NCBI GenBank assembly: GCA_023666705.1
Contig: JAMPBO010000002.1
Location: 62,001-126,000, forward strand
From: Bacteroides sp.
GTDB taxonomy: Bacteria > Bacillota > Clostridia > Lachnospirales > Lachnospiraceae
DNA: 64,000 bases
Reading direction: 5' to 3'
How positions within the stretch are numbered: the stretch's first letter is position 1; each line of letters opens with the position of its first letter. Shown here piece by piece: positions 35,453 through 43,902 of the stretch. Below the pieces are notes generated by a model. The model saw only the letters and a list, made by a program, of their open reading frames with translations, was not told the origin of the DNA and made no database searches. The position numbers were made by a program, and so were the translations under genes.

Positions 35453-36334
35453 ATGAAAAAAAGTATTTTAATAACGGGGGCATCAGGGTTTATCGGAAAA
35501 AATCTGAAAGAACAGCTTTGTGATAAGTATATTTTGTATGCACCGTCACATAATGAGCTGGATCTTTCAGATAAAACGAAGCTGAAAGCATTTTTCAAAG
35601 ACCATAAGGTGGATGCTGTGATTCACACGGCAAACTGCAATAATACCAAGCAGCATACAGACGAGTATGAGGTTATTAAATGCAATTTGCAAATGTTTTA
35701 TAACTTGGCAGACATGTCGGAGCATTATGGAAAGCTGATATACTTTGGCTCGGGTGCAGAGTACGGAAAAGCAAGAAGCCTTGACTTTGTTACGGAGGAG
35801 CAATTCGGAATGGTGATTCCTGAGGATGCATACGGATTATCAAAATACGTTATGGCGAGACATGCCCTAAATTCCGATAAAGTATATGACCTCTGTGTGT
35901 TTGGTGTGTATGGGAAATACGAGGAGTGGCACAGACGGTTTATTTCAAATGCAATTTGCAGGGCAATGAATCATATGCCTGTCACATTGAAAAGGGATGC
36001 GTTATTTTCTTATTTGTATATTGACGATTTAGTCATGATAACGGATTGGTTTATAGAAAATACGCCAAAGTATCACAGATATAATGTTGTAAACAGTCGA
36101 AACGAGGCTGTGACATTGCTTGCACTTGCACAAATTGTCAAGGATTGTTTTGGCGGTGCACCTGAGATTGTAGTGGCACAGGAAGGAAAAAAGGAAGCAT
36201 ACACTGCAAGCGGAAGACGACTGCTTCAGGAAGTGAAAGATGTATTCTTTACAGAACCAAATGAGGGAGTCGCCTTGCTGAAAGAATATTATATGAACAA
36301 TAAGCATTTGATAGATACGGCTAAGCTTGTGTGA
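35453..36334 (+). CDS. NAD(P)-dependent sugar epimerase/reductase (SDR)
   Basis: This is a 293-residue extended SDR. ILITGASGFIGKNL at residues 5-18 binds the cofactor. YFGSGAEYGKAR near residue 100 and AYGLSKYVMARHAL near 132 give the catalytic Ser/Thr-Tyr-Lys set. The C-terminal substrate region is short, as in NAD(P)H 4-keto reductases of the GDP-fucose synthase and RmlD type. After the TPP enzyme it could reduce the ketone left on the sugar or its branch, the role of YerF in yersiniose synthesis. The start follows GTTAGGAGCTGAA, 8 bases after the previous stop. Confidence 0.85.
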   Translation: MKKSILITGASGFIGKNLKEQLCDKYILYAPSHNELDLSDKTKLKAFFKDHKVDAVIHTANCNNTKQHTDEYEVIKCNLQMFYNLADMSEHYGKLIYFGSGAEYGKARSLDFVTEEQFGMVIPEDAYGLSKYVMARHALNSDKVYDLCVFGVYGKYEEWHRRFISNAICRAMNHMPVTLKRDALFSYLYIDDLVMITDWFIENTPKYHRYNVVNSRNEAVTLLALAQIVKDCFGGAPEIVVAQEGKKEAYTASGRRLLQEVKDVFFTEPNEGVALLKEYYMNNKHLIDTAKLV

Positions 36335-36362
36335 TAAGGAATTAGGAATATAGAGGTGTTTT

Positions 36363-38129
36363 ATGAATAACGATGCAGTTGAAAGGTATGAACAGGGAAT
36401 CGCCCTTTTTGAAGAAGGACGTTATGAGGAAGCGGTTGCATGTTTTGTTTATGCATATGAGAAGGGCTATATGCAGCCTGAAATTATTCAGGATGTTTAT
36501 AGCTGCTTTGTCACGCCGAATATTCAGGAATTTCAGGATAATTATAATTTGGCGGGTGTTGAACAGTATGGCATTAAATGTGAGGACACCATGATTGATT
36601 TTATACCCGTTGAAGAATATGCGTTTTATATCTGGCATAAAAAACAGGAAAAATTTTTAGGTCTGATTGACGTGGCAGATATTAAAAAACCCGTAAGCAA
36701 AAGCTTTGAAAGCTTGTTTATAGAAGATGGATGCGATATGGAAGACATGATAAAATGTCTGACGCAAAGAAACTGGAGTAATATCTATGTTCTGCTTGGC
36801 GGAGAGGAGTCAGAGCTTCTTTCCTTTTGTAAGCTGCCGCTTTTCTTCAAACAAAATTTAGAGGATGCGATATTTTTCAAATCGGAGGAAGAAGTAAAGT
36901 CATATTTTAAAAACAGTGAAAGTTATCTTCCGAAAGCAATATGTGCCTATAATGTACAATATTGGAAGGATTTTTATGATGAAATACACAAAGAAAGAAT
37001 TGGCAATGTAGGGGTGGAACGAGGCAATATATTCCTGTCCATCTGTATTCCTACATGGAACAGGGGCACGTCGGCATTGAATGCCGTGAAACATATACTG
37101 GCTTCTTCCTATGATGCTGAGATTGAGGTTGTTGTGTCAAATAACGGCTCCGATAAGACGGAGGGCTATGACGAGCTTAAAGAAATCAAGGATTCCCGGC
37201 TGAAATATTTTGAATTTGACAGCAATCAGGGCTTTGCCTGCAATTTCAGAACTGTACTTGGTATGGCAGGAGGGATGTTTGCTGTCACATGCAGTGATGA
37301 GGACTTGTTATGCTTAGACGAGCTGCCGAAGTATATGGATTTCCTGCTTAATAACATGGATGTAAGATTTTTGACTACCAGTGGAGTGGGACCGAATTTC
37401 AGGGATTCGGAAAGCTGCATTTTCTTATCAGAAATTGAGGCAAATGTTCATGCGATTAACGCAAACTATATTACAGGTGCAACATATAATATTCGATATA
37501 TGCGGGAAAATAAAATATTTGAAACGTATGATGAGATGAGTGGACTGGAATTTATCTATTGGTATGCACAATGTGTTATGGCTGCTATTGTAACGAAGGG
37601 TGGGAAAGCAGGTTTTTCTAATGTTAAGCTTTGGAATGAGGGTGGAACAGACGAAGAAATCGGTATGTTAAAATATATGAGGCTGGAAAACAGAATTAAA
37701 CAGCAAAATGATGCAGTTGAATTTTGCAGTATACTTTATGATGATACGGAAATGTTTTTATCAATGATGCTGGAACGCATGTACAAAACATATTTGTTGT
37801 TGAAAGTGGGATTTTATTATTTGCCGAAAGAATTTATGAATGTGTACAAATGGACGGATGTATGCCTGTCAATTTATGAAAGTCATTTGGAGCTGCTTCG
37901 TAAATATTCGGATAAAGCTGAAGCATATTTAGAAAGATTAAAAGAGAATATTTTCAATGATTTTAGTGAGTATATACTGAGTAATCCGGCGAAAGCATAT
38001 CAGACGGAGCAGGAAAATCTGATTCAGGAAAAAGTGTCATTGGCAATGCAGCAAAAAATAAGACAGGGCATTTTGCCCGATGATATTTCTACGAAAGAGC
38101 TTGAAGATACAATAAAAGCAGGTTTATAA
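36363..38129 (+). CDS. GT2 glycosyltransferase with TPR-like N-terminus
   Basis: The 588-residue protein starts with a TPR-like helix pair, ERYEQGIALFEEGRYEEAVA, near residues 8-27. The next 190 residues are unassigned. A family 2 domain starts near residue 222 with IFLSICIPTWNRGTSALNAV, then VVVSNNGSDKTEG and the acidic site VTCSDEDLLCLDEL near 305. This GT2 type has been seen with abequose/3,6-dideoxyhexose transferases such as WbaV-like enzymes, which fits the surrounding CDP-sugar genes. The last 100 residues are helical. It lies between the SDR and rfbG, so transfer of the CDP-activated sugar made here is the best guess. Confidence 0.78.
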   Translation: MNNDAVERYEQGIALFEEGRYEEAVACFVYAYEKGYMQPEIIQDVYSCFVTPNIQEFQDNYNLAGVEQYGIKCEDTMIDFIPVEEYAFYIWHKKQEKFLGLIDVADIKKPVSKSFESLFIEDGCDMEDMIKCLTQRNWSNIYVLLGGEESELLSFCKLPLFFKQNLEDAIFFKSEEEVKSYFKNSESYLPKAICAYNVQYWKDFYDEIHKERIGNVGVERGNIFLSICIPTWNRGTSALNAVKHILASSYDAEIEVVVSNNGSDKTEGYDELKEIKDSRLKYFEFDSNQGFACNFRTVLGMAGGMFAVTCSDEDLLCLDELPKYMDFLLNNMDVRFLTTSGVGPNFRDSESCIFLSEIEANVHAINANYITGATYNIRYMRENKIFETYDEMSGLEFIYWYAQCVMAAIVTKGGKAGFSNVKLWNEGGTDEEIGMLKYMRLENRIKQQNDAVEFCSILYDDTEMFLSMMLERMYKTYLLLKVGFYYLPKEFMNVYKWTDVCLSIYESHLELLRKYSDKAEAYLERLKENIFNDFSEYILSNPAKAYQTEQENLIQEKVSLAMQQKIRQGILPDDISTKELEDTIKAGL

Positions 38130-38177
38130 ATAACTGTAACACAGATTGATATACAATTGGATTGTGAGGAATGAGGA

Positions 38178-39248
38178 ATGGAGAGCATTTTTTTTAAAAA
38201 CAAAACGGTATTGGTGACGGGACATACAGGGTTTAAAGGGGCATGGATGTGTAAGCTGTTACAGATGCTTGGGGCTAATGTGGTCGGTTATGCATTAAAG
38301 GCACCAACGGAGCCAGCCATATTTGATTTGTGCAATATTGCAGACGGTATGGTTTCGGTTTTGGGTGATGTGCGGGACAAGGAGCTGTTTCGTGAAGTTT
38401 TTGAACAACACAAGCCTGAAATCGTGATTCATATGGCGGCACAGCCAATTGTTAGGGAATCATATGTGAATCCGGTCTATACATATGAGACAAATATAAT
38501 GGGGACAGTGAATGTTCTGGAAAATGTGCGAATGACACCATCCGTCCGCTCGGTTGTAAATGTGACAACGGACAAGGTGTACAAAAACAGAGAGTGGGCT
38601 TGGGGGTACAGGGAAGACGATGAGTTAAATGGCTATGACCCATATTCCAATTCAAAATCCTGTTCTGAGCTTGTGACAGGCAGTTATATCAACTCGTTTT
38701 TCTCAGAGCGTGATATTGCAGTTTCTACCTGTAGGGCAGGCAATGTCATAGGTGGCGGGGACTTTGCAGTGGATAGAATTATTCCTGACTGCGTCCGTGC
38801 AGTACAAAATAATAAAAATATAATCGTGCGAAATCCATATTCCACACGCCCGTATCAGCACGTGCTGGAACCGGTTGTGGCATATCTCATGGTAGCAAAA
38901 AAGCAATATGATGAAAAATCATTGGCGGGCTGCTATAATGTGGGTCCCTCCGATGAGGACTGTTACACAACAGGGGAGCTTGTCTCCTTATTTTGCGGGG
39001 AATGGGACAGGCAGACAGGAACAAAGCCTGTATGGGAAAACCGCAACGAGGGCGGACCACATGAATCAAATTTCTTAAAGCTTGACTGCTCGAAAATACG
39101 AAACACGTTTGGCTGGAAGCCGGTATGGAATGTAAAACAGGCGATGGAAAAAATTGTTGCGTGGAATGTATGTTATCTGAATAACGATGATGTGACGACG
39201 TGTATGGAACGGCAGATTGAGGAATATTTGTCAGATATAACTATATAA
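38178..39248 (+). CDS. rfbG: CDP-glucose 4,6-dehydratase
   Basis: RfbG turns CDP-glucose into CDP-4-keto-6-deoxyglucose, the RfbH substrate. The 356-residue SDR has VLVTGHTGFKGAWMCKLLQM near residues 11-30, with the TGHTGFKG motif typical of RfbG. HMAAQPIVRESYVNP near 82, NVTTDKVYKNREWAWGYRE near 126 and DPYSNSKSCSEL near 155 with Tyr and Lys are the active-site segments. It is at the end of the CDP-sugar set and completes the rfbF-rfbG-rfbH triad. The ribosome site GTGAGGAATGAGGA precedes its ATG. Confidence 0.95.
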   Translation: MESIFFKNKTVLVTGHTGFKGAWMCKLLQMLGANVVGYALKAPTEPAIFDLCNIADGMVSVLGDVRDKELFREVFEQHKPEIVIHMAAQPIVRESYVNPVYTYETNIMGTVNVLENVRMTPSVRSVVNVTTDKVYKNREWAWGYREDDELNGYDPYSNSKSCSELVTGSYINSFFSERDIAVSTCRAGNVIGGGDFAVDRIIPDCVRAVQNNKNIIVRNPYSTRPYQHVLEPVVAYLMVAKKQYDEKSLAGCYNVGPSDEDCYTTGELVSLFCGEWDRQTGTKPVWENRNEGGPHESNFLKLDCSKIRNTFGWKPVWNVKQAMEKIVAWNVCYLNNDDVTTCMERQIEEYLSDITI

Positions 39249-39293
39249 GCGGTATGGTCCAAATAAATATAATGGCAACAGGGGAACGAGTGC

Positions 39294-39497
39294 ATGGAAA
39301 ATATTTTAGAGCAAAAGTTTATGAATGATTTTAAAATTGGACGAACTATGCAGATTAGTTTTGGAGACGGATAGGGGGATAAAGAGTTTTATGATATACA
39401 GGCACGGCTTGCTAAGGAGACAGCGGATGTTTATATGAACTCTAAGGATGAGTTTGTGAGCATAATCAGTGAATATGAGCGGAGAATGAAAGAATAG
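39294..39497 (+). pseudogene. Remnant of a pse-operon-type glycosyltransferase C-terminus
   Basis: From 39378 to the TAG at 39495-39497 the frame reads DKEFYDIQARLAKETADVYM and ends SIISEYERRMKE. This matches the tail of the protein at 8125, which reads DKEFYREQSDYARQLADVYL and ends RIVKEYESREGEE. Upstream in the same frame, an ATG at 39294 opens 26 codons that include ISFGDG, close to the VDFGDVAG of the same protein, and then meet an in-frame TAG at 39372-39374. About 35 codons between these two parts are absent. It is therefore the decayed tail of a lost paralogue. Confidence 0.7.
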
Positions 39498-39528
39498 TAT
39501 TTGAAGGATATAAGAGGATGATATAATT

Positions 39529-40554
39529 ATGGAAAAATATATAAGCGTAATTATCCCATGTTATAATGCTGTTTCTTATTTGAACAGATGTGTAGACTCA
39601 TTGCTTGCACAGACAATCGGTTATGAGCATCTGGAACTGATATTTGTCAATGATGCCTCCACAGATAACACATTGGATGTATTGCTCGGTTATGAAAAGA
39701 AGTATGAGGAAAATATCATTGTGATTAACTGTGAAAAGAACGGCAGACAGGGAGCAGCAAGAAATATCGGTATGAAATATGCGGGCTGTGATTATATTGC
39801 ATTTTTGGATGCGGATGATTTTATTCACCCTGAGATGTATGAAAAATTGTATAACAAGGCAGTAGAATGTAATCTTGATGTTGCGGGATGCCATTCCATG
39901 AAAGTTATGTGTGGGAATGATGCGAAAAGCCCCTTAAAAGCGGATGGGGTGTATCATGATATTTATTATATGGCAGATAGTACAGAAACAAGAAGGAATC
40001 TGATAGAAAATTGGAATATGGATGGAATTTGGGCAAACATATACCGCAAGGAAATTATATTCAATTATGATATATGGTTTCCTGAGGGTGTGATGTATGA
40101 GGATAATTATTGGAGTGAATTGTTGAAATTTTATATAAATCGTGTATATGTTTTGGATGAAGTCATGCATTATTACTTTGTGCACCAGCAGTCCACTACA
40201 GGAAGCTATAATTCAAAATGGCATTTTGACAGGCTGGCTGTTGAAGAACTGTTGCTTTGTGAGTATAAGAAAAGGGATATTTATAATACATATTGCGAAT
40301 ATATTATCAGGAGTTTTTTAGAAAGGTATTATTTTAATTCACTGTTTATATTTTTCACAAGATTTGGAGAGGTTCCGATTGAAGTATTTAGAAAAATGAC
40401 TGCAACAATCAGGAAAAGGATACCTGATTATAAGAGATATATAAAAGAAAATGGAGTAAATGAAATTCTTGCACAATTAATTGAAGTGGATTTAACGCAG
40501 GAAGAATTAAACCAAATCCAAAGTGCTTACATTGAGCAATTTGGACTATCATAA
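39529..40554 (+). CDS. GT2 glycosyltransferase (tandem copy A)
   Basis: The 341-residue protein is a family 2 glycosyltransferase. SVIIPCYNAVSYLNRCVDSL lies near residues 6-25, FVNDASTDNTLDVLL near 40 and the metal site AFLDADDFIHPEMYEKLY near 90. The C-terminal 150 residues, including YYFVHQQSTTGS, resemble the middle of the protein at 26745. It lacks the StrF-like second domain. Its first 90 codons are close to those of the next gene, so one copy arose from the other. Acceptor and donor are unknown. It starts after TAAGAGGATG. Confidence 0.85.
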   Translation: MEKYISVIIPCYNAVSYLNRCVDSLLAQTIGYEHLELIFVNDASTDNTLDVLLGYEKKYEENIIVINCEKNGRQGAARNIGMKYAGCDYIAFLDADDFIHPEMYEKLYNKAVECNLDVAGCHSMKVMCGNDAKSPLKADGVYHDIYYMADSTETRRNLIENWNMDGIWANIYRKEIIFNYDIWFPEGVMYEDNYWSELLKFYINRVYVLDEVMHYYFVHQQSTTGSYNSKWHFDRLAVEELLLCEYKKRDIYNTYCEYIIRSFLERYYFNSLFIFFTRFGEVPIEVFRKMTATIRKRIPDYKRYIKENGVNEILAQLIEVDLTQEELNQIQSAYIEQFGLS

Positions 40555-40569
40555 GGAGAGTGGCAAAAG

Positions 40570-41547
40570 ATGAATAAATACCTGAGTATAATTGTACCCT
40601 GCTACAATGCGGTTCCTTATCTGGACAGATGTGTTAATTCGCTGCTTGCACAAACAATTGGCTATGAACACATGGAAATGATATTTGTAAACGATGCATC
40701 CACGGATAACACCTTGGATGTATTACTTGGCTATGAAAAGAAATATGAGGAAAATATCATTGTGATTAATTGTGAAAAGAACGGCAGACAGGGAACAGCA
40801 AGAAATATTGGCATGTCATATGCGACAACAGAGTATATGACATTTTTAGATGTTGATGATGAATTACATCCGGATGCCCTAAAATGTATGCTTGACTATA
40901 TGCAAATGTCTCCCTGTGATTTTGTAATGTGTGATTATAAGCAGGTATATACAGAAGCTGATAAGGGTGGGTTAATATGTTCCGATGCACAATATATAAA
41001 TATGCTTGACATGCAGGCAAAACGCAGATATATCCTAGAGCATGGGTGGCGGACTGCAGTGTGGGGAAAGCTTTACCGTAAGGAGTTTTTGGAAGAAAAT
41101 GGGATATATTTTCCTGAAAATATAACAATGGAGGATATTTATTTTTCAGAGCTTTGTATGTTGTATGCGACAAATATTATATACATTCCTGAGCAATATT
41201 ATTACTATTATTATAATCCTAATGGAACCATGTTCTCAGATAAAATTCTAACATATTATATGGATACACCAAAGGTACAGAGTATGGTAACAAAGCGGGT
41301 TATCAGTGAGGAACTTCTTAATGATTGTACATTAGAGTTTCAGGTGTTACATTTTGTTAAAGCATTCATGGAGCCAGTGGACAGAATGCTTGCAGACAAG
41401 CATTTTTATAGTGAGGATAATCTTAATTGGATACGGGAAGATATCCATAAGTGTTTTCCTGATATTGATACGAATCCATATTTGCTTCAGGATCAATCGC
41501 CTAAGATGCAGCGATATTTAGAAATTTTAAAGGGAGGAATTGTGTGA
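40570..41547 (+). CDS. GT2 glycosyltransferase (tandem copy B)
   Basis: The 325-residue protein starts SIIVPCYNAVPYLDRCVNSL, with FVNDASTDNTLDVLLGYEKK and TFLDVDDELHPDAL as the catalytic region. The run LLGYEKKYEENIIVINCEKN is the same in the previous protein, but from about residue 90 the two differ widely. The second half (CDFVMCDYKQVYTEAD, WGKLYRKEFLEENGIYFPEN) is like capsule-type GT2 enzymes. It overlaps the next gene by 4 bases. The change of the C-terminal half suggests a new acceptor after duplication. Confidence 0.85.
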   Translation: MNKYLSIIVPCYNAVPYLDRCVNSLLAQTIGYEHMEMIFVNDASTDNTLDVLLGYEKKYEENIIVINCEKNGRQGTARNIGMSYATTEYMTFLDVDDELHPDALKCMLDYMQMSPCDFVMCDYKQVYTEADKGGLICSDAQYINMLDMQAKRRYILEHGWRTAVWGKLYRKEFLEENGIYFPENITMEDIYFSELCMLYATNIIYIPEQYYYYYYNPNGTMFSDKILTYYMDTPKVQSMVTKRVISEELLNDCTLEFQVLHFVKAFMEPVDRMLADKHFYSEDNLNWIREDIHKCFPDIDTNPYLLQDQSPKMQRYLEILKGGIV

Positions 41548-43817
41548 GGCTGGATATATTAATCGCTGTTGCCGAGAAAGGCGGAGTGGAAAATGTAGTA
41601 AACAATACGATACCATATTTACAACAGCAGGGTATCATGGTTCGTATTGTTCAGGTTATATGGGAGGGGGAATCATGGGCAGATGATGAAATACCGTTTT
41701 ATCATCTCATAGATGAAAGAGATGTAAGCACGGGCAGAGATATGATAAATGCTTATAAAGAATTTCTCCAAAATACATATGTTCCTGATACGATTCTTGC
41801 TACGGCATGGCCATTAATGAGCCGTGTAGGAAAAAAAGCTGTGTCGGAATTGGACTGCACGGATGTAACTATTATTTCATGGTTGCATCATGCACCAATT
41901 ATTAATTATGAGCGTTCGAAATTTGGCGGATTTGAAGACCTTAAGATGGCTGACGGGCATATAGCGATAAGCGAGAAGATATATGACGAAATAAAAGGGA
42001 ATATTCCGGATGCTTTTGTGTGCAGGGTTCATAATCCTGTAGATATAAAAAAATATTCGTGTAAGGTGAGGACAACAGCAGATAATGTTTATAAGCTGTG
42101 TTATGTTGGGCGTATCAGTCCGGAAAAGCGATTGGATCTAATAATAAAAGCATTGGAAAAATTGGGAACGGCATATGAGCTTTTTATTATAGGAGCTGAT
42201 TCGGATACATATGCTGACAGTATGAAAATGCTTGCTTTGGAGCTGGGCGTTGCAAATAATATAACATGGTATGGATGGCAGCAGGAGCCGTGGCATATTG
42301 CACAAAAAGCAGATGTTGTTATAATGTCCTCTGACGCTGAGGGATTTCCGTTAGTGGCAATTGAAGCGTTGGCAAATGGGCTGCCGGTTCTTACGACTCC
42401 GGTAAGCGGCGTCAAAGAGTTGATATGTGACGGAGAAAATGGGTATATGTATCCGTTTGGCGATTATGAAAGTCTGGCATGTATGATAAAGGATATCAAT
42501 GAGGGGAAAAAGGCTTTGCCAGCTTCTGACATATGCCGTCAAAGCGTGCAACAATATGAATTCCATACGGCAGTGAAAGAGTTTCACGAAAAAATAAATG
42601 AGCTGATTGCGGGAATTGAAGAACCTAAGGCAATCAACCATGCAAAGCGGCAGAAGCAGGCAGTTTCGGAATGGAACAAAAGATATTTGGAAGCAGAAAA
42701 ACGATACATAAGCCGTGTTGATGCACTGATTAAAGAAGGCACTCCGGATGCCTACGAAAAAATTTGTGAAATGTTCGAAGGAACGGAAGGTATGTCCGAG
42801 GAGGAAATGATTGCAACAGGCAAAATTCCCCTTGCGGTTTTCAGGGGAAGAACAGAGATGTCGTATCTGATTCAGGCTGTAAACATATATTACAGGGAGC
42901 AGGCGACTGGGGAGGCAGTTACTGTTTTCGACCATGGTAATAGTCTCCAGGATATTATAGATGTTATGAATCAGGTCAGGTTTTTGCTTTGGGAGCTGGA
43001 ATTTTTTAAAAGCGATGAAGCTCTTGTTGGATATTTGAAAAGTAACAAAATTTCTGCACAAATGTTATCCTATTTGGCGGAACCATGCCTGAAAGAGCTT
43101 CGCAAGATGATTGCTGATAACTGTTATGAGAGAACTGACAGGGAATTAAATCGTCATGCAGGAAAAAAGGTGGCATTTATTCTGTGTGTTAATAATGATG
43201 TTTATATGCAGGAGGCATTGTATTTTATAAATAAGCTTGAGGTGCCCTACGGCTGTGAAGTAGAGATTCTGACAATACAGGATGCAAAAAGCATGACGGG
43301 CGGATACAATGAAGGAATGAATGCATCGGACGCAAAATATAAGGTGTATCTGCATCAGGATGTGTTTATCGTAAATCCGTATTTCATATATGATATATTA
43401 GATATATTTGAAAATCCTGACGTGGGAATGATAGGAGCTGTAGGATTTGCTAAGGTATGTGGGTTTGCCATGGATCAGGTTTTGGGATTTTGGAAGGAAA
43501 CTGGTAAAACTTATAGTGCAAATGCTTATGGAACGAGTTTATGCAAATTTGGAGAAATGTCCGCTGAATATGAGAGTGTACAGGTTGTTGATGGAATGTT
43601 GATGGTTACACAATATGATATACCGTGGCGTGAGGACTTGTTTGATAAATGGGATATGTATGATATGTCCCAAAGTATTGAGTTTCGCAGAGCGGGCTAT
43701 GATGTAGTAATACCAAATGTGAAGCTGCCATGGTGTCTGCATGATGAGGGGTTTGTGAATATGGTTCATTATTATGAAGAACTGGATAAGCTTAAGCGGG
43801 AATATTATCTTAACTGA
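41544..43817 (+). CDS. Two-domain glycosyltransferase: GT4 plus StrF-like domain
   Basis: The 757-residue protein begins with a GT-B family 4 domain (about 1-370). VAEKGGVENVVNNTIPYL near residue 7, LCYVGRISPEKRLDLIIKAL near 190 and MSSDAEGFPLVAIEALANG near 255 are the usual signatures, with the catalytic EGFPLVxxE. The start is a GTG at 41544 that overlaps the previous stop. After a helical linker comes a StrF-like (PF13712) domain at about 535-757. From about residue 375 it is closely related to the protein at 26745: both have FDHG near the linker, HAGKKVAFILC and PWREDLFDKW. The pair thus shares a back half behind two different front folds. Confidence 0.85.
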   Translation: MRLDILIAVAEKGGVENVVNNTIPYLQQQGIMVRIVQVIWEGESWADDEIPFYHLIDERDVSTGRDMINAYKEFLQNTYVPDTILATAWPLMSRVGKKAVSELDCTDVTIISWLHHAPIINYERSKFGGFEDLKMADGHIAISEKIYDEIKGNIPDAFVCRVHNPVDIKKYSCKVRTTADNVYKLCYVGRISPEKRLDLIIKALEKLGTAYELFIIGADSDTYADSMKMLALELGVANNITWYGWQQEPWHIAQKADVVIMSSDAEGFPLVAIEALANGLPVLTTPVSGVKELICDGENGYMYPFGDYESLACMIKDINEGKKALPASDICRQSVQQYEFHTAVKEFHEKINELIAGIEEPKAINHAKRQKQAVSEWNKRYLEAEKRYISRVDALIKEGTPDAYEKICEMFEGTEGMSEEEMIATGKIPLAVFRGRTEMSYLIQAVNIYYREQATGEAVTVFDHGNSLQDIIDVMNQVRFLLWELEFFKSDEALVGYLKSNKISAQMLSYLAEPCLKELRKMIADNCYERTDRELNRHAGKKVAFILCVNNDVYMQEALYFINKLEVPYGCEVEILTIQDAKSMTGGYNEGMNASDAKYKVYLHQDVFIVNPYFIYDILDIFENPDVGMIGAVGFAKVCGFAMDQVLGFWKETGKTYSANAYGTSLCKFGEMSAEYESVQVVDGMLMVTQYDIPWREDLFDKWDMYDMSQSIEFRRAGYDVVIPNVKLPWCLHDEGFVNMVHYYEELDKLKREYYLN

Positions 43818-43902
43818 AACTGTTAGTCGATGTAATTGGAGTGCGTTGGTTTTTTATGGTTATAGTAACATGTGCAAATTTGCTGAGAGGAGAATTTAAA
43901 AG

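Noticed and set aside
42351-43061. Minus-strand frame of 236 codons
   Set aside because: It is antisense to the GT4-StrF protein. The translated sequence is rich in Phe, Cys and His, as expected of a shadow frame.
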